A stretch of 5,067 nt of DNA from Streptomyces chattanoogensis (lineage in GTDB: Bacteria; Actinomycetota; Actinomycetes; Streptomycetales; Streptomycetaceae): NCBI RefSeq assembly GCF_001294335.1, contig NZ_LGKG01000209.1:1-5067 (forward strand), written 5' to 3'. Position 1 is the first letter of the stretch, and each line of letters opens with the position of its first letter. Positions 1 to 5,067 of the stretch are shown here, one piece after another. Made by a program: the position numbers and the translations under genes. The notes under the pieces are model-generated. The model ran no database searches. It was not told the DNA's origin and was given only the letters and a program-made list of their open reading frames with translations.

Positions 1-563
1 TGTTCCGGCTGGCCGAGTCCCTGGGTGTGAGGCCGGATTTCGTGGCCGGGCATTCGGTCGGTGAGATCGCGGCCGCGCAGGTGGCCGGGGTGTTCTCGCT
101 GGCTGATGCGTGTGCGCTGGTGGCGGCTCGTGCGCGGTTGATGCAGGCGCTGCCTGCGGGCGGCGTGATGGTGGCCGTCCAGGCAACAGAGGAGGAGGTG
201 GCCGCGCGGCTGGTCGACGGGGTGTCGATCGCGGCGGTCAACGGCCCGGAGTCGGTGGTGATCGCCGGGGACGAGGTCGAAGTGGTCCGCATCGCTGGGG
301 AGGTGGCGGCCGAGGGGCGTAAGACCCAACACCTGCCGGTGAGCCATGCCTTCCATTCGCCGTTGATGGAGCCGATGCTGGAGGACTTCCGGCGGGTGGT
401 GCGGCATGTGCGGGAGACGGTCCGTTTCGCCGACGGTGTCCGGTCTCTGGCGGCCGAAGGAGCCTCGCTCTTCCTGGAGTTGGGCCCCGACGGGGTGCTG
501 ACGGCGATGGCCCAGCACACTCTGAACGGCGCCGCGACCGCCGTTCCGGCCCTGCGCAAGGAC
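1..563 (+). other. Acyltransferase (AT) domain, malonyl-type signature, internally shortened
   Basis: This is the AT that selects the extender unit and loads the ACP of the same module. The nucleophile motif GHSVG is present, with the serine codon at 54-56, and the HAFH motif lies at 345-356. In cis-AT PKSs HAFH indicates malonyl-CoA, whereas YASH indicates methylmalonyl-CoA. The C-terminal landmark FLELGPDGV is also present. Between them the protein reads DFRRVV then RHVRETVRF (387-425). Family members normally have about 33 more residues here, including the (P)VxSNLTG strand and the EYWV segment. The catalytic Ser and His are kept, but the lost segment is part of the core fold, so activity is doubtful. 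The N-terminal half of the domain is outside the window. Confidence 0.9.
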
Positions 564-3488
564 CGGCCCGAGGAGACCGCGCTGCTGACCGCCCTGGCCC
601 ACCTGTACGTCGAGGGCGTCGGGGTGGACTGGTCCGGGATCTTCGCCGGTACCGGCGCGCGCCGCGTCGACCTGCCCACCTATCCCTTCCAGCACGAGTG
701 GTACTGGCCTCGGCCCGCCGCGCTGTCCGGGGACGTGACCGGCGCGGGCCTGCTGTCCGCGGAGCACCCTTTGCTGGGCGCGATGCTCACTCTTGCGGAG
801 TCCGGCGAGGTGGTGCTGACGGGCAGGCTGTCGCTGCAGACGCATCCGTGGCTGACCGACCACGCCATTGGTGACAGCGTCTTCTTCCCGGGAACCGGCT
901 TTCTGGAACTGGCAATGCACGCCGCCGACCAGGCCGACTGCGACCGCGTCGAGGACCTCGTCCTGATGACACCGCTGGTGCTCCAGGAGGAGGGCGCCAC
1001 GCAGGTTCAGGTACTGGTCGGGCCTGCCGACGAGGCGGGCTCTCGCACGATCTCCGTATATTCACGCCCGGACGGCGACCCCGGTCAGCCGTGGCTGCAG
1101 CACGCGGGTGGCACGTTGGTCAGCGGTGAGCGAATCGTGGACTTCGGGTCTACCGTGTGGCCGCCGCAGGGCGCGGTGGCCGTCGACCTGGAGGGCTTCT
1201 ACGACGGCACCGGTTACGGCCCTGCGTTCCAGGGCCTGCGCTCGGTGTGGAGCTGCGAGGACGGTGCCTACGTGGAGGTGGCGCTGCCGGACCATGTGGC
1301 CGAGGATGCCGGGGCCTTCGGGCTCCACCCGGCGCTGCTGGACGCGGTGCTCCAGTCGCACCGCATCGCCGGGGTCGGCAGTGCGGACGACCAGTTCCTG
1401 CCGTTCGCCTGGCGGGGCGTTTCGCTGCACGCGGGCGGCGCCTCGGTCCTGCGGGTCCGGGTCGTGAAGACCGGCGACGACTCGATGTCCATCGCGGCTG
1501 TCGATGCCGAAGGCACGCCCGTACTGTCCGCCGAGGCGATGGTGATGCGGGCCTACCGGGACCCCGGCACCGGCCGGTCGGCGGCGCGGCGCGGCGCGGA
1601 GCGCGATGAGCTGTTGTCGGTGGAGTGGGTGTCGGGTCCTGAGGTGTCGCCTGCCGAGGTGCGGTGTGTGTCCCTGGGCGCGGATGAGCTGGGCGTGGGC
1701 GCGTCGGTCGCCTCTCTGGCGGATCTCTCCGGCGACGAGGGTTTCGTGGTAATTCCCGTGTCGGGTGTGGGCGGCGATGTTCCCACTGCGGCCCATGAGT
1801 TGACGTCCCGCACGTTGGGTCTGCTCCAGGAGTGGGCCGGCCGGGAGGGCTCGGGCGGTTCGCGTCTGGTGTTCGTCACCCGTAACGCGGTCTCCGCCGA
1901 TGCGGGGGAGTCCGTACGGGATGTGGCGGGTGCGGCGGTGTGGGGTCTGGTGCGCTCGGCGCAATCGGAGAACCCCGGGCGGATCGCGCTGGTGGACCTG
2001 GACGCCGGTTCCGGGGATCTCGTGGAGGTGCTTGCGGGTCTGCCGGGTCTGTTGGCCTCCGGTGATGCGCAGTTCGTGGTGCGCGAGGGCGCGGTGCGCG
2101 TGGGTCGGCTGGCGGAGCTGGCCGAGTCGGTCGATGGTGCGGGTGTGTCGCCGCGGGCGTGGGATGCGGACGGCACGGTGTTGATCACCGGTGGTACCGG
2201 CGGTCTGGGGCGTGAGTTGGCCCGGCATCTGGTGGCCGTGCGCGGTGTCCGGCATCTGCTGCTGGTCAGCCGGAGCGGACCCGAGGCCCCGGGCGTCTCC
2301 GGACTGAGCGACGAACTGGCCGCTCTCGGCGCGGAGGTCACCGTGCGCGCCTGTGACGTGGCCGACCGGGCGGCCGTGAACGCTCTCATCGCCGCCGTAC
2401 CGGCCGAACACCCGCTGACCGCCGTGATCCACACGGCCGGTGTCCTCGATGACGGGCTGGTCACCTCGCTGACGCCGGAGCGGCTGTCGACCGTACTGCG
2501 CCCGAAGGTGGACGCCGCCTGGCATCTGCACGAGGCCACCAAGAACCTCGACCTGGCCGCCTTCGTGCTCTACTCCTCCATCTCGGGTGTGCTCGGTGCT
2601 CCCGGACAGGCCAACTACGCCGCGGGGAACGTGTTCCTGGACGCGCTCGCCTGGCACCGGATGGGGCAGGGGCTGCCCGCACAGTCCCTGGCCTGGGGCG
2701 CCTGGACCCAGGACGGTGGCATGACCGCCGGCCTCTCCGACACGGATATGCAGCGGATGGCCTCCTATGGGACCGCACCGCTGAGCCGGGAGCGAGGCTT
2801 GGCCCTGTTCGATGCCGCCGTTGCACGCAGCGCGGGCCACCTCGTCGCGGTCGGTCGGGCCGGCGGGCCGCTGCGGGCGTCGGGCCCGGTCCCGTCGGTG
2901 CTGCGCGGCCTGGTCAAGGGCGCCCGCCGCACGGCCGTGAACACCACCGGAGAGACGGTCGTACCGCTCGTCGACCGGCTGCGGGCAGCGCGCCCCGAGC
3001 AGCGGACGCGCCTGATGACGGATCTGGTCCGCACCGAGGCCGCCGCCGTCCTCGGACACGCCTCAGCCAAGAACGTCGACGCCCGCAAGGAGTTCAACGA
3101 GCTCGGCTTCGACTCCCTGACCTCCGTCGAACTGCGCAACCGGCTCTCCGCCCTCACCGGACTGCGGCTGAGCGCCACCCTCGTCTTCGACTACCCCAAC
3201 CCCACCGCACTCGCCGACCACTTCGTCTCGGAGCTGGTGGACGAGGCCGCGACGGGCCCGGTCCTCCTGGCGGAACTCGAACGGCTGGACTCCGCACTCG
3301 CCGGCGGCGCGCCCGACGCCCGAACCAGGGCCGCCGTCACCGCCCGTCTGGCGCAGATCCTGGACGACTGGCGGGGCGCCTCGGCGGAGGACGACGGCGC
3401 AGAGGTCGCCGAGCGGATCGAAACCGCCAGCACCGACGAGATCTTCGCCTTCATCGACAACGAGCTCGGCCGTCACAGCGATCGCTGA
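1..3488 (+). CDS. Modular type I polyketide synthase, C-terminal part (AT-DH-KR-ACP-docking); 5' end outside the window
   Basis: This is the distal part of a multimodular PKS subunit, a cytosolic megasynthase that extends a polyketide chain with CoA-derived units. The frame is open from base 3 and the codons before the GTG at 27 already read as AT sequence (FRLAESLGV), so the true start lies upstream and GTG 27 is not a start. Domains in order: AT (GHSVG, HAFH), post-AT linker ending in [12 protein letters not shown] (about 564-713), DH (765-1556), structural KR (1611-2171), catalytic KR (2172-2922), ACP (GFDSL, 3021-3236), C-terminal docking region (3255-3485), then TGA at 3486-3488. No enoylreductase lies between the structural and catalytic KR, and no thioesterase follows, so the chain is handed to another subunit. 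The predicted product of the module is an alpha,beta-unsaturated two-carbon extension. One oddity is that the AT lacks about 33 residues near 396-404. The PKS assignment is firm; the final compound is unknown. Confidence 0.97.
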   Translation, partial: FRLAESLGVRPDFVAGHSVGEIAAAQVAGVFSLADACALVAARARLMQALPAGGVMVAVQATEEEVAARLVDGVSIAAVNGPESVVIAGDEVEVVRIAGEVAAEGRKTQHLPVSHAFHSPLMEPMLEDFRRVVRHVRETVRFADGVRSLAAEGASLFLELGPDGVLTAMAQHTLNGAATAVPALRKDRPEETALLTALAHLYVEGVGVDWSGIFAGTGARRVDLPTYPFQHEWYWPRPAALSGDVTGAGLLSAEHPLLGAMLTLAESGEVVLTGRLSLQTHPWLTDHAIGDSVFFPGTGFLELAMHAADQADCDRVEDLVLMTPLVLQEEGATQVQVLVGPADEAGSRTISVYSRPDGDPGQPWLQHAGGTLVSGERIVDFGSTVWPPQGAVAVDLEGFYDGTGYGPAFQGLRSVWSCEDGAYVEVALPDHVAEDAGAFGLHPALLDAVLQSHRIAGVGSADDQFLPFAWRGVSLHAGGASVLRVRVVKTGDDSMSIAAVDAEGTPVLSAEAMVMRAYRDPGTGRSAARRGAERDELLSVEWVSGPEVSPAEVRCVSLGADELGVGASVASLADLSGDEGFVVIPVSGVGGDVPTAAHELTSRTLGLLQEWAGREGSGGSRLVFVTRNAVSADAGESVRDVAGAAVWGLVRSAQSENPGRIALVDLDAGSGDLVEVLAGLPGLLASGDAQFVVREGAVRVGRLAELAESVDGAGVSPRAWDADGTVLITGGTGGLGRELARHLVAVRGVRHLLLVSRSGPEAPGVSGLSDELAALGAEVTVRACDVADRAAVNALIAAVPAEHPLTAVIHTAGVLDDGLVTSLTPERLSTVLRPKVDAAWHLHEATKNLDLAAFVLYSSISGVLGAPGQANYAAGNVFLDALAWHRMGQGLPAQSLAWGAWTQDGGMTAGLSDTDMQRMASYGTAPLSRERGLALFDAAVARSAGHLVAVGRAGGPLRASGPVPSVLRGLVKGARRTAVNTTGETVVPLVDRLRAARPEQRTRLMTDLVRTEAAAVLGHASAKNVDARKEFNELGFDSLTSVELRNRLSALTGLRLSATLVFDYPNPTALADHFVSELVDEAATGPVLLAELERLDSALAGGAPDARTRAAVTARLAQILDDWRGASAEDDGAEVAERIETASTDEIFAFIDNELGRHSDR
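765..1556 (+). other. Dehydratase (DH) domain
   Basis: This double-hotdog DH removes water from the beta-hydroxyacyl-ACP made by the downstream KR. It starts at HPLLGA. The catalytic histidine is at 861-863 in [13 protein letters not shown], which matches HX3GX4P except that the glycine is aspartate (873-875). The second catalytic motif is LLDAVLQ, with Asp at 1341-1343 and Gln at 1353-1355. The GYGPAF motif is at 1212-1229, but the preceding loop (FYDGT) is about five residues shorter than usual and the first tyrosine of the GYxYGPxF pattern is not seen. Both catalytic residues are present, so an active enzyme is likely, with the loop change as a caveat. Confidence 0.9.
1611..2922 (+). other. 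Ketoreductase (KR), B-type, structural plus catalytic subdomains, no ER
   Basis: This KR reduces the beta-keto group with NADPH. The structural subdomain runs from LLSVEWV (1611) to about 2171. The catalytic Rossmann subdomain begins with the nucleotide-binding motif TGGTGGLG (2187-2210). The LDD motif (2445-2453), with no tryptophan ahead of the active-site tyrosine, marks a B-type KR, which forms the D-configured hydroxyl that DH domains usually convert to a trans alkene. The catalytic set is present: Lys 2505-2507, Ser in YSSISG (2571-2588), Tyr 2616-2618 and Asn 2628-2630. The two subdomains are directly joined, so there is no ER insertion. Codon style changes sharply near 2230-2270, inside the Rossmann part. 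Confidence 0.93.
3021..3236 (+). other. Acyl carrier protein (ACP) domain
   Basis: This carrier domain holds the growing chain on a phosphopantetheine arm. The motif [15 protein letters not shown] is clear, with the attachment serine at 3114-3116. It is followed by [20 protein letters not shown], the normal end of a PKS ACP. Length and motifs are ordinary, and this is the last catalytic-line domain of the subunit. Confidence 0.95.
3255..3485 (+). other. C-terminal docking domain, class-1 (DEBS-like) type
   Basis: About 77 residues follow the ACP, with the three-helix pattern of class-1 C-terminal docking domains. A first helix is [15 protein letters not shown], a second is [16 protein letters not shown], and an acidic linker leads to a terminal helix [13 protein letters not shown]. 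In this family the last helix binds the N-terminal coiled coil of the next subunit. The gene immediately downstream encodes such a coiled coil, so the two are likely partners. The class is assigned from pattern only. Confidence 0.85.
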
Positions 3489-3525
3489 GTGCGGCCCCCC
3501 CTTTTTACACGGAAGGTTTCACGGC
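3489..3525 (+). other. Intergenic gap between two PKS genes
   Basis: A 37-base spacer on the same strand carries a run of seven C followed by five T (3495-3506) and then the ribosome-binding site. I see no inverted repeat strong enough for a terminator and no promoter-like pair. The two genes are therefore probably co-transcribed. Confidence 0.75.
3511..3516 (+). promoter_or_regulatory. Ribosome-binding site for the second PKS gene
   Basis: GGAAGG resembles the Shine-Dalgarno core and ends nine bases before ATG 3526. This spacing, together with the docking helix beginning immediately after the ATG, fixes the start codon. Confidence 0.75.
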
Positions 3526-3624
3526 ATGCCGAACGACAAAAAGCTCGTTGACTACCTCAAGTGGGTCACGAACGACCTGCACCAGACCCGCCAACGGCTT
3601 CGGGAAGTCGAGTCCGCAAAGCAG
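3526..3624 (+). other. N-terminal docking domain (coiled coil)
   Basis: Residues 1-33 read as one charged amphipathic helix with a leucine/valine heptad-like spacing ([20 protein letters not shown]). This is the standard DEBS-class N-terminal docking coiled coil that precedes a KS. It dimerises and receives the C-terminal docking helix of the preceding subunit. The polar LHQTRQRL style is common in polyene and other macrolide PKSs. Confidence 0.88.
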
Positions 3625-5067
3625 GAACCGATAGCCATCGTCGGGATGTCCTGCCGGCTGCCGGGTGGCGTGCGATCGCCGGAAGAATTCTGGCAGTTGT
3701 TGAAGGACGGCCGGGACGGCATTTCGACATTCCCCACGGATCGCGGCTGGGACCTCGACCTTCTCGCCGGCGACGGCAGCGGCAGCAGCGCCACCGCCGA
3801 GGGCGGCTTCATCGACGCCGCCTCGTTCGACGCGGGCTTCTTCGGCATCTCGCCCCGCGAGGCCGTGACGATGGACCCCCAGCAGCGCATCCTGCTGGAG
3901 TCCTCCTGGGAGGCACTGGAGCGCGCCGGAATCGACCCCGTGTCCCTACGGGGCACCGAGACCGGTGTCTTCGTGGGCACGAGCGGTATCGACTACATCA
4001 ACACCGTGATGAACTCCCGCGAGGACATCGAAGGCCACGGCAGCACCGGCCTCATTGCCAGTATCCTGTCCGGCCGGGTCTCGTACACCTTCGGCCTGGA
4101 GGGCCCGGCCGTCACCGTCGACACCGCCTGCTCCTCCTCACTGGTCTCACTGCACCTGGCGGTCCAGGCGCTGCGTTCCGGGGAGTGCTCGCTGGCGCTG
4201 GCCGGAGGGGTGACGGCGATATCGACGCCGATGAGCTTCGTCGGATTCAGCAGGCAGGGCGGGCTGGCGCCGGACGGCCGGTGCAAGGCGTTCTCCGACA
4301 CGGCCGACGGCACCGCATGGTCCGAGGGCGTGGGCGTCCTCGTCGTGGAGCGCCTGTCCGACGCCCGCCGCAACGGGCACCCCGTCCTCGCGGTCGTACG
4401 GGGCTCGGCCGTCAACCAGGACGGCGCCTCCAACGGCCTGACGGCCCCCAGCGGGCCCTCGCAGCAGCGGGTGATCCGCCAGGCGCTGGCCGGCGCCGGT
4501 CTGTCGGCGTCGGACGTGGACGTGGTCGAGGCCCACGGTACGGGCACTGCACTCGGCGACCCGATCGAGGCGCAGGCGCTGCTGGCCACGTACGGCCAGG
4601 ACCGTGACCCCGAGCGTCCGCTGCTGCTGGGGTCGGTGAAGTCCAACCTCGGCCACACGCAGGCGGCGGCCACCAACGCCCACGTCATCCTTGAGCAGCC
4701 GCCGGCCGTCGAGGAGCCCGAGGACGAGGAAGAGCCGCGTACCTCGCCGTCGGCCGTGCCCTGGCCGGTCTCCGCGAAGTCCGAGGAGGCACTGGCCGCG
4801 CAGCTTGAGCGGATCTCCGCGCTGACCGACCGGTCGCCTCTCGACCTGGGCCTCTCGCTGGCGACCACCCGGGCGCATCTGGAGCACCGTGCGGTGCTGC
4901 TGTCCGAGGGCGGCGCAACCGTCGAGGTGGCGCGTGGGCACGCCGAGCATGCGGCCGGGAAGCTTGCGGTGCTGTTCTCGGGGCAGGGTGCGCAACGGGT
5001 GGGTATGGGGCGGGAGTTGTACGGCCGGTTCCCGGTGTTCGCGGAGGCGTTGGACGAGGTGCTGGCG
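3526..5067 (+). CDS. Modular type I polyketide synthase, N-terminal part (docking-KS-linker-AT start); 3' end outside the window
   Basis: This is the first 514 codons of the next PKS subunit. It starts at ATG 3526 behind a good ribosome-binding site and stays open to the last base. Residues 1-33 form an N-terminal docking coiled coil. A KS follows from EPIAIVG (about residue 34) to NAHVILE (about residue 390), with Cys202 in DTACSSS, His337 in EAHGTGT and His377 in KSNLGHT. An acidic Pro/Glu-rich stretch and the KS-AT linker ([12 protein letters not shown], then the RAVLLSEGG region) lead to the start of an AT ([16 protein letters not shown]). The KS should accept the chain from the upstream subunit's ACP and condense it with the next extender unit. 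The main oddity is that the KS is about 357 residues instead of about 420, because GHTQAAA is followed at once by TNAHVILE. If real, this loss should abolish or badly impair condensation. Confidence 0.95.
   Translation, partial: MPNDKKLVDYLKWVTNDLHQTRQRLREVESAKQEPIAIVGMSCRLPGGVRSPEEFWQLLKDGRDGISTFPTDRGWDLDLLAGDGSGSSATAEGGFIDAASFDAGFFGISPREAVTMDPQQRILLESSWEALERAGIDPVSLRGTETGVFVGTSGIDYINTVMNSREDIEGHGSTGLIASILSGRVSYTFGLEGPAVTVDTACSSSLVSLHLAVQALRSGECSLALAGGVTAISTPMSFVGFSRQGGLAPDGRCKAFSDTADGTAWSEGVGVLVVERLSDARRNGHPVLAVVRGSAVNQDGASNGLTAPSGPSQQRVIRQALAGAGLSASDVDVVEAHGTGTALGDPIEAQALLATYGQDRDPERPLLLGSVKSNLGHTQAAATNAHVILEQPPAVEEPEDEEEPRTSPSAVPWPVSAKSEEALAAQLERISALTDRSPLDLGLSLATTRAHLEHRAVLLSEGGATVEVARGHAEHAAGKLAVLFSGQGAQRVGMGRELYGRFPVFAEALDEVLA
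3625..4695 (+). other. Ketosynthase (KS) domain, truncated within its C-terminal half
   Basis: This decarboxylative Claisen condensation domain has the thiolase fold. The nucleophile Cys is at 4129-4131 (TACSSS). The two catalytic histidines are at 4534-4536 (EAHGTGT) and 4654-4656 (NLGHT). The Cys-to-His distances of 135 and 175 residues equal those of well-studied DEBS KS domains (Cys199, His334, His374), so the sequence up to here is undamaged. After GHTQAAA (ending 4671) the usual GVAGVIKMV helix, the LHVDxPSxHVDW strand region and the GVSSFGxSG loop are absent, and the text resumes at TNAHVILE (4672). About 65 residues are missing, by comparison with remembered family sequence. Confidence 0.93.
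4963..5067 (+). other. Acyltransferase domain, first 35 residues only
   Basis: The opening strand and loop of an [21 protein letters not shown], are followed by the usual [10 protein letters not shown] helix. The GHSxG and specificity motifs lie beyond the window, so the extender unit cannot be predicted. The domain position after the KS-AT linker is normal. Confidence 0.9.

Noticed and set aside
2100..2200. Possible enoylreductase between structural and catalytic KR
   Set aside because: The structural KR tail ([11 protein letters not shown]) is followed within about 15 residues by the KR nucleotide-binding motif. There is no room for an ER.
1062..3059. 665-codon open frame on the minus strand, opposite the DH-KR-ACP region
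   Set aside because: Its protein is rich in Arg, Gln, His and Pro with no recognisable domain, as expected for antisense of GC-rich coding DNA. The plus strand here is an unambiguous PKS.
27..3488. GTG at 27 as the start codon of the first gene
   Set aside because: The frame is open from base 3 and the upstream codons already match AT sequence (FRLAESLGV before RPDF). A PKS AT would not start four residues before its own conserved block, so the gene continues upstream of the window.
3489..3525. Rho-independent terminator at the CCCCCCCTTTTT run
   Set aside because: No inverted repeat precedes the T run, and the next gene follows at 37 bases with a good ribosome-binding site.
3561..4607. 348-codon plus-strand frame overlapping the KS
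   Set aside because: Arg/Gly-rich translation with no domain, out of frame with the KS motifs, which read clearly in the frame starting at 3526.
4660..4690. Frameshift as the explanation for the KS anomaly
   Set aside because: Codons on both sides of the junction are in one frame and read conserved KS sequence, so it is an in-frame gap and not a shift.
3993..4868. 291-codon minus-strand open frame opposite the KS
   Set aside because: Ser/Arg/Thr-rich composition typical of shadow frames, with no ribosome-binding site or family motif, and fully covered by the KS on the other strand.

Overview
The window is a slice of a modular type I polyketide synthase (PKS) locus. High GC, strongly G/C-biased third codon positions and the PKS motifs point to an actinomycete, most likely Streptomyces or a close relative. 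That assignment is an inference from style and not a species call. No product is named, because nothing here identifies the compound uniquely. The short malonate-type AT, the DH-KR reductive loop and the style of the N-terminal docking helix would fit a polyene or polyene-like macrolide.

Layout. Bases 1-3488 (+) hold the 3' part of a large PKS gene. It encodes the end of a module: AT (entered just before the catalytic serine), DH, structural plus catalytic KR, ACP and a C-terminal docking domain, then TGA. A 37-base gap follows, with a C7T5 run and a GGAAGG ribosome-binding site. Bases 3526-5067 (+) hold the 5' part of the next PKS gene: N-terminal docking coiled coil, KS, KS-AT linker and the first residues of an AT, running off the window. 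Both genes are on one strand and read as consecutive subunits. The first ends in a class-1 type C-terminal docking region and the second begins with the matching type of N-terminal coiled coil, so the ACP at about 3021-3236 should pass its chain to the KS at 3625-4695. The chemistry predicted for the upstream module is malonyl extension, B-type ketoreduction and dehydration, giving an alpha,beta-unsaturated (probably trans) intermediate. No enoylreductase is present.

The unusual point is that two core domains look internally contracted, in frame, at family-conserved places. The AT of the first protein jumps from the helix after HAFH directly to the RHVRE segment, losing about 33 residues. The KS of the second protein keeps Cys, His and His with normal spacing, then jumps from GHTQAAA straight to TNAHVILE, losing about 65 residues of the thiolase fold. 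A third, smaller shortening (about 5 residues) precedes the GYGPAF motif of the DH. Either the assembly line is damaged or diverged here, or the sequence was collapsed or edited during assembly. The gap sizes come from remembered family consensus and need an alignment to confirm.

Apart from the 37-base intergenic gap the window is fully coding. I see no RNA genes, mobile elements, CRISPR arrays or promoters.
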